Shown piece by piece: positions 43,623-52,559 of a stretch of DNA of 64,000 nucleotides. The position numbers and the translations under genes were made by a program. The notes beneath the pieces are model-generated. The model made no database searches. It had not been told where the DNA came from and saw nothing but the letters and a program-made list of their open reading frames with translations. The stretch spans positions 186,001-250,000 of the forward strand of contig OY969693.1 of assembly GCA_963701995.1 (NCBI GenBank), given 5' to 3'. Source of the stretch: Methanoflorens sp963701995. Its GTDB lineage: Archaea; Halobacteriota; Bog-38; Methanoflorentales; Methanoflorentaceae. Position 1 is the first letter of the stretch, and each line of letters starts with the position of its first letter.

Positions 43623-44321
43623 TCAGCTTAGTATCCGCTTGGCCGCTTCTTCGTACGCCGTGATCAAATCGCCTCGCTCGTAGCGGAAAACGTCCTTATC
43701 GACCGACTCGCCCGAGTCCTTCAGCCACAGGCGACAGGTATCGCAGCTTATCTCGTCAGCGACGAGAATCTTCCCATCGCTTCCCTTTCCAAACTCCAGC
43801 TTAAAGTCGGGAAGCAGCAGCCCTCGCCGATTTAAGTGGTCTTTCAGGATCGTGTTCACGCGTAGCGTCAGCTCACGAATTGTCGCCAGCTCCTTCTCGG
43901 TAGCGAAGCGTAACGCGCGTATGAGGTCATCGTTGAGCATCGGATCGCCATAAGCATCGGACTTGAAGTCGATAACGAGTAGAGGAGGAATAAACTTCTG
44001 CCCTTCCTTGAAGGGATACCGGCGCACGAGTGATCCCGCGGCGATATTTCGAGCGATGATTTCGAGCGGGAAGATACTCACCGCCTTGACGAGCATCCGT
44101 GTATCGTCCACCATCCCTTTGTAGTGCGTCGCGATCCCTCGCTGCTCCAAAAGCTGAAAGAGCCGCGCGGAAATTCGCGCGTTGAAGTAGCCCTTCTGTG
44201 GCACGGTCCGTTTCCGTTTCCCGTTGAAGGCCGTGATGTCATCGCGAAACTCGATAATGTACTCCTCGGCGTCCTCGGTGCGGTACACGGTTTTTGCTTT
44301 ACCAATGTGAACGATATCCAT
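43623..44321 (-). CDS. purC: Phosphoribosylaminoimidazole-succinocarboxamide synthase
   Basis: The 232-residue SAICAR synthase of purine synthesis joins CAIR and aspartate using ATP. Family blocks are visible: MDIVHIGKAKTVYRTEDAEE, FRDDITAFNGKRK, VSIFPLEIIARNIAAGSLVR, LPDFKLEFGK and VADEISCDTCRLW. I chose ATG 44321, 4 bases after the cofG stop, with GGTGAG before it; a frame open to 44426 lies inside cofG. It is the second gene of the cofG-purC unit. Confidence 0.94.
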   Translation of the reverse strand: MDIVHIGKAKTVYRTEDAEEYIIEFRDDITAFNGKRKRTVPQKGYFNARISARLFQLLEQRGIATHYKGMVDDTRMLVKAVSIFPLEIIARNIAAGSLVRRYPFKEGQKFIPPLLVIDFKSDAYGDPMLNDDLIRALRFATEKELATIRELTLRVNTILKDHLNRRGLLLPDFKLEFGKGSDGKILVADEISCDTCRLWLKDSGESVDKDVFRYERGDLITAYEEAAKRILS

Positions 44322-44325
44322 AGCC

Positions 44326-45387
44326 TCACCCGTCACTTGTCTCGTCGGTCGTTTTTCGTCGGAGCCCGCGCTCGTCAGCCAGCTCCCTGATGAGCGGAGC
44401 GAGCGCCTCGCTGTACCATCCGGCACGCACGTACTGTGGGTAGATCGGCAACCGCTCGGTCAGCGCAATGCCGAGGTCCGCCACATCCGGCCAGGCGTGC
44501 TCCGGATTAATGTAGTCGACCGTCACGGTCGAAATCCCGCCGAGGTCGGACGCCCCCGCGCCGAGCAGCGGGGCCACCTCGGTGAGGTTGGGCGGCACCT
44601 GAACCGCGACGTCATCGGGAAGGAGATGACGTGCCAGCGCGACCGTGCGGAGGAGCACCTCGCGACTCGGGCCAGGAACGTCGGCCATCCGCGTGCCCGG
44701 CTTCGGCGCGAACGGCTGGATGATGACCTCCTGGAGGTGCCGGTATTTGTGCTGCAGCTCCGTGAGGAGTTCTAGCGAGCGGATACGATCACCCCAATCT
44801 TCCCCTATGCCGATGAGGAGACCTGTGGTAAACGGAATGTGGAGCTTGCCCGCATCCTCAATGGTCCAGAGCCGAAGTTCGGGCTCTTTGCCTGCACAGC
44901 CCTGGTGCGCGTCAACGGAGGCCGTAGTCTCGAGCATGACTCCCATGCTCGCATTCACGGGTTTTAGCCGCTCGAGCTCGTCAAAGGTGAGAATGCCCGG
45001 ATTGCTGTGCGGGAGCAGTCCGACGCGAATTGCCATCGTGCAGAGGTCATAGAGATAGTCAAGAAAGCTGTCGTAGCCGAGCCTTCGAAGCTTCTCGACA
45101 AAGCCGTCGACCTCATACGGACGTTCGCCAAAGGTGAGCAGCGCCTCAGTGCAATCCACATCCTTGGCCTGCCACAGCAGGGTTTCCACCTCTGCGGGCG
45201 CCATCAGCTGTGCCTCAGCGTCGCCGATGTCCCGCCTGAACCCACAGTAGCCGCACGCGTTGCGACAGACGTTGGTCACCGGCACAAAGACGTTGCGCGA
45301 GAACGTGACGCGTGCCGGAAGGGCAAACGAGAGCGTCTCCAAAGGCGCACTGATGATGTCTGCGGTGCTCAGGTGCTCAAGCGACAT
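44326..45387 (-). CDS. cofG: FO synthase subunit 1 (7,8-didemethyl-8-hydroxy-5-deazariboflavin synthase)
   Basis: The protein, 353 residues from ATG 45387, is a radical SAM enzyme. With CofH it makes FO, the deazaflavin core of coenzyme F420. The cluster-binding motif CRNACGYC is at residues 41-48 (Cys 41, 45 and 48). Later blocks SMGVMLETTASVDAHQGCAG and EVIIQPFAPKPGTRMAD are typical. The open frame extends to 45447, but this would place the shared TATA box within the coding region. Its neighbour cofC is divergent and acts later in the same pathway. No cofH is seen in the window. Confidence 0.93.
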   Translation of the reverse strand: MSLEHLSTADIISAPLETLSFALPARVTFSRNVFVPVTNVCRNACGYCGFRRDIGDAEAQLMAPAEVETLLWQAKDVDCTEALLTFGERPYEVDGFVEKLRRLGYDSFLDYLYDLCTMAIRVGLLPHSNPGILTFDELERLKPVNASMGVMLETTASVDAHQGCAGKEPELRLWTIEDAGKLHIPFTTGLLIGIGEDWGDRIRSLELLTELQHKYRHLQEVIIQPFAPKPGTRMADVPGPSREVLLRTVALARHLLPDDVAVQVPPNLTEVAPLLGAGASDLGGISTVTVDYINPEHAWPDVADLGIALTERLPIYPQYVRAGWYSEALAPLIRELADERGLRRKTTDETSDG

Positions 45388-45424
45388 AAAAAGCGAGGCC
45401 GTTTTTACCACTACATGGCCGCGG

Positions 45425-45436
45425 TAATATATAAAT
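45425..45436. promoter_or_regulatory. Shared TATA element of the divergent cofG and cofC promoters
   Basis: taatatataaat lies midway between cofG (ATG 45387, minus) and cofC (ATG 45470, plus) and is close to symmetric. Starts about 25 bp away in each direction would give leaders of roughly 12-20 bases for both genes. No other TATA-like element is visible in the 82-bp gap. Confidence 0.6.
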
Positions 45437-45469
45437 AACGGGGACACTTACGCCAGCGGTGAGGCGACG

Positions 45470-46090
45470 ATGAACGCGGCAAAAGCGGTAGTGCCGTTTA
45501 AGACACGCGGAGCGAAAACGCGGCTCGCGCCATTTCTCTCCCCCGAAGAACGCATGGCCTTTTCACAGGCGATGCTGCGCGACGTGCTCCGCGGCTTGAA
45601 GGGCGTCGACGTGACGATTCTAGCGACCGAGGACTTCGATCCCGAGTGCGCCTGGGCGCACGTTGAGCTCAACCGCCGCGACCTGAACACGGCCATAAAC
45701 GCCTACATCAGGCACGTGCGCGAACCGACCCTCATCGTGATGTCCGACATCCCGCTCATCCAGGAGTGGCACGTGCGCGAGATGTACTCGGAGGGCGTCA
45801 CGCTCGTCCCGGGGCGCGGCGGTGGCACCAACGCGATCTTCATGCGCGACCCCTCCCGCTTCAAGGTCGATTTTTACGAAGTGAGCTTCCTGAAGCACGT
45901 CGCCATCGCCAAGGAGCGCGGACTTCCGTTAAAGATCCTCGATTCGTTCTTTATGAGTACCGATATCGACAAGCCTGATGATTTGGCCGAGGTGCTTATC
46001 CACTGCCCCGGCGACTCGCGCGCCTACCTGCACTCAATCGGCGTGCGGCTGAGCTACAGCAAGAGCCGTATTGGCGTCGAACGAGGCTAG
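45470..46090 (+). CDS. cofC: 2-phospho-L-lactate guanylyltransferase
   Basis: This 206-residue enzyme activates 2-phospho-L-lactate with GTP for F420 synthesis. It opens AVVPFKTRGAKTRLAPFLSP, with the nucleotide-binding GxKTRL loop, and has VMSDIPLIQEWHV (Asp metal ligand) and LVPGRGGGTNAIFMRDPSRF. GAGG precedes ATG 45470. It is divergent from cofG with a shared promoter element, so the two steps may be co-expressed. It ends 41 bp from the convergent ilvE gene. Confidence 0.94.
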   Translation: MNAAKAVVPFKTRGAKTRLAPFLSPEERMAFSQAMLRDVLRGLKGVDVTILATEDFDPECAWAHVELNRRDLNTAINAYIRHVREPTLIVMSDIPLIQEWHVREMYSEGVTLVPGRGGGTNAIFMRDPSRFKVDFYEVSFLKHVAIAKERGLPLKILDSFFMSTDIDKPDDLAEVLIHCPGDSRAYLHSIGVRLSYSKSRIGVERG

Positions 46091-46130
46091 TAGCGCCGGA
46101 AAAGACTCTGCACCCGAAAAAAACCCACGA

Positions 46131-47045
46131 CTAGAAAACGGGCGTCAGCCACTGCGCGTAACGCGGCTCGTTACCGCGCGCCGCGTTGAAGTACGCGTCC
46201 TTAAGCTCGTGCGTTATCGCGCCGACGGCGCCCTCACCGATGATGATACCGTCGACACTCGTGATAGGGGCCACCTCTCCGGCGGTGCCGGTGAAGAAGA
46301 GCTCGTCCGTTGAATAGAGCTCAGACCGGCTGATCCTTCGCTCCACTACCTTGTAACCGCGATCCGCGCAGAGCGTTATGATCGCATCGCGGGTAATCCC
46401 CTCGAGAATGTCATCTGAGGTGGGAGGGGTAAGAACGGTGCCGTTACGCACGAGAAACACGTTTTCGCCGCTCCCTTCGGAGACGAAGCCATCTTTGGTA
46501 AGCAGTATGGCCTCATCGTATCCGTTTTGAACCGCTTCGACCTTTGCGAGCACGCTGTTGACGTACGCTCCGGCGAACTTGCCCGTGGGTGGAAGCGAAT
46601 TGTCTGAAAGACGCGCCCACGAGCTTACACAGACCTTGAGGCCGGCATCGATGTCATCGAAGTACTTGCCCATCGGTTCGACGTAGATGGCATAATCGTT
46701 TGCCCTGCCGTACGGGTAGAGGCCGACGGTGCCGGCCCCCCAATAGACGATCGGCCGTATGTAGACGTCCTCTTTGAGCGCGTTCTGGCGCACCACGTCG
46801 ACAATGGCATCGGCGAACTCCTGTTTGGTGACCGGAATGCTGAGCCTGAGCACCCGCATGTTGCGGTAGAGCCGCTCGACGTGCTCCGTCAGTCGAACGA
46901 TGAAGCTTTGTCCTTTCTCATCGTTATAATAGGCCCGTATGCCCTCAAATACGGCGGTGCCATAGTGGAGGGCGTGCGTGCTTATGTGCACCGTGGCATG
47001 GCTCCACGCCACGTACGCCCCGTTCATCAGAACTGTGCGATTCAT
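46131..47045 (-). CDS. ilvE: Branched-chain amino acid aminotransferase
   Basis: The 304-residue PLP fold-type IV transaminase starts at ATG 47045, behind AAGGAG. It shows GTAVFEGIRAYYNDEKGQ, the Lys-containing block NSVLAKVEAVQNGYDEAILL, VSEGSGENVFLVRNG and ITRDAIITLCADRGY. It makes Val, Leu and Ile from their 2-oxoacids and completes the pathway of the ilv operon at 49381-54236. A TATA-like ggtttaaatg at 47111-47120 lies upstream. The open frame to 47105 includes an unlikely charged leader. Confidence 0.94.
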   Translation of the reverse strand: MNRTVLMNGAYVAWSHATVHISTHALHYGTAVFEGIRAYYNDEKGQSFIVRLTEHVERLYRNMRVLRLSIPVTKQEFADAIVDVVRQNALKEDVYIRPIVYWGAGTVGLYPYGRANDYAIYVEPMGKYFDDIDAGLKVCVSSWARLSDNSLPPTGKFAGAYVNSVLAKVEAVQNGYDEAILLTKDGFVSEGSGENVFLVRNGTVLTPPTSDDILEGITRDAIITLCADRGYKVVERRISRSELYSTDELFFTGTAGEVAPITSVDGIIIGEGAVGAITHELKDAYFNAARGNEPRYAQWLTPVF

Positions 47046-47148
47046 CCCAGACTCCTTGTGCGAACGCTTGACGGCATTTGGTTTGGTGTGTTCTCCAATG
47101 CGCAACTACCCATTTAAACCTTTTTTTCTCGTGCGCGGCTATCAGATG

Positions 47149-47159
47149 AATTATATACC
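47149..47159 (+). promoter_or_regulatory. TATA box of the tRNA gene
   Basis: aattatatacc ends 24 bp before the first tRNA base, the normal archaeal spacing. Confidence 0.6.
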
Positions 47160-47182
47160 TGCCAACGCAACTAGTAGTCCAC

Positions 47183-47256
47183 GGGCCTGTAGTATAGTCT
47201 GGATAGCACAGCGGCCTCCGGAGCCTCAAACCCGGGTTCAAATCCCGGCAGGCCCG
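47183..47256 (+). tRNA. tRNA-Arg (anticodon CCG)
   Basis: The acceptor arms GGGCCTG (47183-47189) and CAGGCCC (47249-47255) pair fully, with discriminator G at 47256. The T arm is CCGGG-TTCAAAT-CCCGG. The anticodon loop CTCCGGA has CCG, so it reads CGG codons. There is no intron and CCA is not encoded. Two stem flaws are visible: an A-C pair in the D stem and a C-U pair in the anticodon stem. A TATA box lies upstream. Confidence 0.9.
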
Positions 47257-47366
47257 CTCTTTCTCGCTGCGATCGGGGCGACTATTCGCGGGTCGAACGC
47301 ACCCCGCTTAACATCCGAGATCGTAGCATTAATCGCAAAGCTACTCTCGGTAGCCGAACCGCTGCG

Positions 47367-48044
47367 CTATCTGATGCCTTTAAGGGCACGACGCGTCACT
47401 TCATGTCTTAGCACATTAAACGGGACGTTGCAGAAGGGAAACAGTCGAATCTCCCTTATGTCGCGCGTTTTTCGATCGACGACGAATGGGAACTCCGCGC
47501 AGACTGCGGGTCGATCGGCATAGATCCGGCATCGGCCGTCTCCGAGAAACGCGCACGGCTGAGCTTTTTTTAGCGCGTACGTGTAACGGCGGTCGTGATC
47601 ATCGACGTACCGTACGCAGTGCTGCGCGACAAACTCGTCGAGCGACAGTTCAAGGTGCGCGCGCAAGCGCTCCACGTCATCAGACGTCAGCCTGATGATA
47701 TCGAAGTAGCAACAGCCCGGCAGTGAACAGTCAGCGCACAAGTGTCGCGACCAATGATCGTTCGCACGAAGATCGCAGAGCAGTCGTTCCAGTGACAATG
47801 AAAAGTGCCACCCCCCTTCACGTTCACTGATGATCTCATCGATGATGCCAAGTATGCGTTCGCTGGCGGGCCCCTCTGGCGCGTTAAGCCCCTCTGCCAC
47901 CTTTGCCGCGAGCGTGCGCCGCAGGTCGTCCTTTCGTCCCGGCTCAAAGAGACTGCCGTACGACTCATGCGTCGCCGCGCCGCGAGACGCACGGTATTTG
48001 GCCCACCGATCTCCGTCACCTACTCGTTGCCGTTTCGTCACCAT
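47367..48044 (-). CDS. YkgJ family cysteine-cluster protein
   Basis: The protein (225 residues) carries the YkgJ-type zinc or iron-sulfur cluster domain. Conserved cysteines are CADCSLPGCCYFDI, CAFLGDGRCRIYADRPAVCA and the late FPFCNVPF. The first 90 residues are a charged helical extension (LRRTLAAKVAEG). The domain occurs widely in archaea with unknown chemistry; Fe-S or Zn binding is inferred from the Cys count. It is divergent from the M42 peptidase gene. Confidence 0.85.
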   Translation of the reverse strand: MVTKRQRVGDGDRWAKYRASRGAATHESYGSLFEPGRKDDLRRTLAAKVAEGLNAPEGPASERILGIIDEIISEREGGWHFSLSLERLLCDLRANDHWSRHLCADCSLPGCCYFDIIRLTSDDVERLRAHLELSLDEFVAQHCVRYVDDHDRRYTYALKKAQPCAFLGDGRCRIYADRPAVCAEFPFVVDRKTRDIREIRLFPFCNVPFNVLRHEVTRRALKGIR

Positions 48045-48228
48045 GGGCTCATCGCTCCCCGAGATCCGCAGTCACGATCTTTCACAGCACCTTTATAGAA
48101 CTTCCCACGCAGCCGCGGGGCATCCGGCAGAGCTGAACGCGTACCACACGCAGAGTCATCCCAACGAAGGCTTGCTAACGCCCCTTTTTCGTAAGAAACC
48201 TATTAATGCTAGGATGCGCTCTTGTAGA

Positions 48229-49290
48229 ATGATGTCAGACAAGCTAGACGGTTTGCGGAACTTGCTTGAGCGGCTGTCAAATGCCCACGGCGTTTCCGGG
48301 CACGAAGGGAGCTCCCGCGACATACTCACGCACGAACTCACGCCCTACGTCGATGAGATCAGGATTGACGCGTTCGGCAATCTGATCGCCACAAAATCAG
48401 GAAAAGGACCTTCCGTAATGCTCTCTGCGCACATGGATGAGGTGGGCCTTTCCGCCAAGTACATTGACGAAAACGGGTTCATCTACTTCATCGGTATCGG
48501 CGGTTGGTTCGACCAAACGCTGCTAAACCAGCGCGTGCGACTCCACGGAACCAAAGGCGATATTCCAGGAGTGATCGGTTCGAAGCCCCCGCATATTCTC
48601 GAGGAGGAGGAAAAGAAAAAACCAATCCCCATGAAGGACATGTTTATCGACATTGGTGCCGCGAGTGCCGAGGACGCCGAAGGCCTCGGCGTGCAAATCG
48701 GCACGCCCATCACGATCGATCGCCAGTTTACCCGGCTTTCGAGCAACTTCGTTACGGGAAAAGCCCTCGATGATCGGGCCGGATGCGCGATGATGATCGA
48801 GGCCATGAAACGCACCAAGGCGACGACCACCGTGTTCGCGGTCGGTTCGACGCAAGAGGAGGTCGGCTTGAAGGGTGCCAAAACGGCGTCATTTGGGCTA
48901 AATCCCGACGTTGCCATCGCCACGGAGACCAACATAGCGGGGGACCATCCCGGCATCGAAAAGAAGATGGCGCACTTGGAGCTCGGCAAGGGCCCCTCTG
49001 TCACCGTCGTCGACGGGGCGGGGCGCGGCCTCATCACCCCCGACTCGGTGCTTCGCTGGATCGAAGGGACGGCTCAGAAGGCGCGGATCGCGTACCAGCG
49101 CGACGTCAGTTCGGGCGGCACCACAGACGCCACGGCGATCAACCTCACGCGCGCGGGGATCCCCGCGGGCGTCGTCAGCGTCGTTACGCGGTACCTCCAT
49201 ACCCCCGTCGAGGTGCTCAACCTCGAAGATCTCGACGCCGCCGCCGAACTCATCGCCCGCATGCTCGAGACCGTCGCGGACTACTTTTAA
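48229..49290 (+). CDS. M42 family glutamyl/deblocking aminopeptidase
   Basis: The protein, about 353 residues from ATG 48229 (the next codon is also ATG), is a co-catalytic two-metal aminopeptidase. Metal and active-site residues are in family blocks: SAHMDEVGL, ALDDRAGCAMMIEAM, STQEEVGLKGAKTA (catalytic Glu-Glu), IATETNIAGDH and TRYLHTPVEVLNLEDL. These enzymes form large tetrahedral complexes that finish peptide breakdown after the proteasome. A TATA-like ctattaatg about 26 bp upstream of the ATG would allow a leaderless message. The open frame further upstream overlaps the YkgJ gene and is not used. Confidence 0.9.
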   Translation: MMSDKLDGLRNLLERLSNAHGVSGHEGSSRDILTHELTPYVDEIRIDAFGNLIATKSGKGPSVMLSAHMDEVGLSAKYIDENGFIYFIGIGGWFDQTLLNQRVRLHGTKGDIPGVIGSKPPHILEEEEKKKPIPMKDMFIDIGAASAEDAEGLGVQIGTPITIDRQFTRLSSNFVTGKALDDRAGCAMMIEAMKRTKATTTVFAVGSTQEEVGLKGAKTASFGLNPDVAIATETNIAGDHPGIEKKMAHLELGKGPSVTVVDGAGRGLITPDSVLRWIEGTAQKARIAYQRDVSSGGTTDATAINLTRAGIPAGVVSVVTRYLHTPVEVLNLEDLDAAAELIARMLETVADYF

Positions 49291-49336
49291 CCTTCCAACG
49301 CGTTCAACGGGACCGAAACTGGCGCGCGTGAGAGCT

Positions 49337-49345
49337 TTTATATAG
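49337..49345 (+). promoter_or_regulatory. TATA box of the leuA-ilvBNC operon
   Basis: tttatatag lies about 36-44 bp before GTG 49381. A start near 49368 would leave a leader of about 13 bases. Confidence 0.55.
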
Positions 49346-49380
49346 TTACGGCTTCCTTTTACAGCAAGGAAGTGACTACC

Positions 49381-50869
49381 GTGAGGGATCGCTTTATTTA
49401 ACGACATCAAGTTTTTCGACACGACGCTGCGCGATGGAGAGCAAACCCCTGGTGTGTCGCTCACTGCCGAGAAGAAACTGTGGATTGCTAAGGCCCTCGA
49501 CAAACTCGGCGTGGACGTTATCGAAGCGGGCTCCGCGGTCACGTCGGAAGGCGAGCGGACCGCCATCAAAGCGGTCGCCCACGAAGGATTGCGCCCCGAG
49601 ATATGCAGCTTCGCGCGCGCCCTTCGGGGGGATATCGACTACTGTCTCGAATGCGACGTCGACTCAGTGCACCTCGTCGTGCCCGTGTCGGATTTGCACA
49701 TCGAAAAAAAGTTGCGCAAGGATCGAGACGCCGTGCTGCGCATGGCCGTGGACACGACGGAATACGCCACCGAGCACGGCCTCATAGTGGAGCTTAGCGC
49801 CGAAGACGCGTCACGATCGGATGGCGATTTTCTGCGCGAGTTCTACCGTCAAGGCGTCGCCGCAGGCGCCAAACGGCTCTGCTACTGCGATACCGTTGGC
49901 GTGCTCATCCCCGATCGCACGGCCGCACAGTTGGCTGACCTCGCGACGATAGCACCCCTAAGCATCCATTGCCACGACGATTTCGGCCTCGCGACAGCGA
50001 ATTCCATCGCGGCCCTTGGCGCGGGCGCGACGCAGGTACACGTGACGGTGAACGGTCTGGGTGAGCGCGCGGGAAACGCGTCGCTCGAAGAGCTCGTGAT
50101 GACGCTCGAGTCACTGTATGGCTACGCGACGCGCATCAACACAACCGAGCTCTACCCCATTTCGAGGCTCGTGAGCAGGCTTACGGGCGTGCCCGTTGCC
50201 CAGAACAAACCCATTGTCGGAGGAAACGCGTTCACGCACGAGTCAGGCATCCACACCCACGGACTGCTGGCAGACACACGGACGTACGAGCCGATCACCC
50301 CTGAGATGGTGGGTCGAGAGCGGCAGATTGTGCTCGGAAAACACGCGGGCAGCGCATCGGTGCGCCTCGCGCTACAAGAGCTCGGTCTCGACGCGGACGA
50401 TGAACAACTGAGCGACATACTGAAACGCATCAAGGAGCTGGGCGACAAGGGAAAACGCGTCACCGACGCCGACCTACAAGCCATTGCCGATGCTGTGCTC
50501 GAGATCAATCGCGAGGCGCGCATAAAGCTGCAAGAGCTGACGGTCGTGTCGGGAAACATCGTTACCCCGACGTCGTCGATCAAACTGTCGGTCGACGGCC
50601 AAGACGTCGTTGAAGCGGGCATCGGTCTCGGGCCAGTTGACGCCGCGCTAAACGCGCTTAGAAAGGCGATAGGAAAGCTTGCGGATATAACGCTCGAAGA
50701 GTACCACGTTGATGCCATCACCGGCGGCACCGACGCGCTGGTCGAGGTGTGGGTGAAGCTCAGCCGAGACGGTCACGTCATCACAGCGCGCGGCGCGCGC
50801 GCGGACATCATCATAGCGTCGGTTGAAGCGGTCGTTGAGGGCGTAAACAGGCTACTAACGTTGAAATGA
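49381..50869 (+). CDS. leuA: 2-isopropylmalate synthase / (R)-citramalate synthase family, with an apparent early frameshift
   Basis: The enzyme condenses acetyl-CoA with a 2-oxo acid: 2-oxoisovalerate for leucine (LeuA), or pyruvate for isoleucine via citramalate (CimA). The catalytic block FFDTTLRDGEQTPGVSLTAE is encoded at 49412-49471, but the open frame from 49454 (GTG) begins after it. Removing one T around 49391-49400 lets GTG 49381 read MRDRLFNDIK directly into FFDTTLRDGEQ; this gives 495 residues, normal for the family. Later blocks: LSIHCHDDFGLATANSIAAL, NAFTHESGIHTHGLLAD and a LeuA dimer domain (ELTVVSGNIVTPTSSIKLSV). It leads the ilvB-ilvN-ilvC unit; LeuA against CimA cannot be separated from sequence alone. 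Confidence 0.85.
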
Positions 50870-50882
50870 TAGGTGAGATGCA

Positions 50883-52556
50883 ATGAACCTGAGCGGTGCC
50901 AAGGCACTTATGAAAAGTCTCGAATACGAACACGTGGATACGATTTTCGGCATCCCTGGAGGCGTCGTCATACCCATCTACGACGAACTCTTTAACCAAG
51001 ATGCCATTACGCACTACCTCGTGCGCCACGAACAAGCAGCCGCGCACGCGGCAGATGGCTACGCGCGAGCAACCGGGAAAGTAGGTGTGTGCATGGCTAC
51101 CTCCGGTCCCGGAGCAACGAACCTCGTCACAGGGATCGCGACCGCCTACATGGATAGCGTGCCCCTCGTCGCGCTTACGGGTCAGGTAACCACTGACCTC
51201 ATAGGCAACGACGCCTTTCAAGAGGCCAACATAACAGGCATCACACTCCCGATCACGAAGCACAGCTACTTGATTCACGAAGCGAGCGAGATCCCACAGA
51301 CGATAAAAGAGGCGTTTCACATCGCATCCACCGGTCGGCCAGGTCCCGTCTTGATCGATATCCCAAAAGACGTGCAGACGACGAGTGCCAGGTTTGAGTA
51401 TCCGAAGAAGGTGCACTTGCCCGGATATCAGCCGACCTACGAAGGACACCCTGGTCAAATCAAGCGCGCGGCGAAGGCCATTAACGAGGCTCACCGCCCC
51501 GTAATCTACGTCGGAGGCGGCGCCAAGATCAGCGGGGCTTCTGAAGAAGTCCGTGCGCTCGCCGAAACTATCGTGGCGCCGGTGACGATGACGCTTATGG
51601 GCATGGGGACGTTGCCCGCTGAACATCCACTGTCGCTGGGGATGCTCGGCATGCACGGGACAAAGTACGCGAACTATGCCGTTACCGAATCAGACCTCAT
51701 CATCGCGATCGGGGCGCGCTTCGACGACCGCGTAACGGGCAAAATCGCGAGCTTCGCCCCCAACGCGAAGATCATTCACGTCGACATCGATCCGGCCGAG
51801 ATCGGCAAGAACGTCAGAGTCGACATACCGATCGTCGGCGACGTGAAACGGGTGCTCCAAAAACTGACCCCACTTCTCAAGGATACGCGCACAAAGGAGT
51901 GGATGGAAAAGGTGCAGACGTGGAAGCGCGAGTACCCGCTTGAATTCGGCGAGACAGGCTTAAAGCCACAGTACATCGTGCGAGAGATAAGCAGACTGTG
52001 CCCAGACGCGGTCGTATGCACCGAAGTCGGGCAACATCAGATGTGGGCTGCGCAATACTTCAGCCACCGCCACCCGCGAAACTTCATCTCTTCCGGAGGC
52101 TTGGGGACGATGGGGTACGGGTTCCCAGCGTCCATCGGAGCGAAGATCGGTCGGCCGGAAGAGACCGTCTTTGACCTTGCCGGAGACGGGAGCTTCACCA
52201 TGAACTGCCAAGAGCTTGCTACAGCAGTCGCCTACGACGTTCAGGTCAAGGTCGCGATCTTCAATAATGGCTACTTGGGCATGGTCAGGCAATGGCAAGA
52301 GCTCTTCTACGACCGTCGGTACTCCCAGACGAAGCTCTCCGAGATCAACTTCGTGAAGCTCGCCGACGCGTTCGGCGCTCACGGAATACGCGTGGACTCG
52401 CCCAGCGAAGTAGCGCCCGCCATCGAAGAGGCGCTTGCGGTGCCAAAGCCCGTTGTCATCGACTTCAGAATCGAACCCGAGGAGTGCGTGTTCCCCATGG
52501 TTCCAGCAGGAGCGGCGCTTAACGAAATAATCGACGCAAAGAACGGGAGGGCGTAG
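50883..52556 (+). CDS. ilvB: Acetolactate synthase large subunit
   Basis: This 557-residue ThDP- and FAD-dependent enzyme makes acetolactate or acetohydroxybutyrate for Val, Leu and Ile. The catalytic Glu is at residue 50 (VRHEQAAAHAADGYARATGK). The ThDP/Mg motif GDGSFTMNCQELATAVAYDV starts near 433 and ends VKVAIFNN. GGTGAG lies 6 bases before ATG 50883, 13 bp after the leuA stop. Its regulatory subunit IlvN follows with a 3-base gap. Confidence 0.96.
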   Translation: MNLSGAKALMKSLEYEHVDTIFGIPGGVVIPIYDELFNQDAITHYLVRHEQAAAHAADGYARATGKVGVCMATSGPGATNLVTGIATAYMDSVPLVALTGQVTTDLIGNDAFQEANITGITLPITKHSYLIHEASEIPQTIKEAFHIASTGRPGPVLIDIPKDVQTTSARFEYPKKVHLPGYQPTYEGHPGQIKRAAKAINEAHRPVIYVGGGAKISGASEEVRALAETIVAPVTMTLMGMGTLPAEHPLSLGMLGMHGTKYANYAVTESDLIIAIGARFDDRVTGKIASFAPNAKIIHVDIDPAEIGKNVRVDIPIVGDVKRVLQKLTPLLKDTRTKEWMEKVQTWKREYPLEFGETGLKPQYIVREISRLCPDAVVCTEVGQHQMWAAQYFSHRHPRNFISSGGLGTMGYGFPASIGAKIGRPEETVFDLAGDGSFTMNCQELATAVAYDVQVKVAIFNNGYLGMVRQWQELFYDRRYSQTKLSEINFVKLADAFGAHGIRVDSPSEVAPAIEEALAVPKPVVIDFRIEPEECVFPMVPAGAALNEIIDAKNGRA

Positions 52557-52559
52557 CGG

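Noticed and set aside
50811..51656. 281-codon open frame antisense to ilvB
   Set aside because: It is a shadow of ilvB codon bias; no conserved features.
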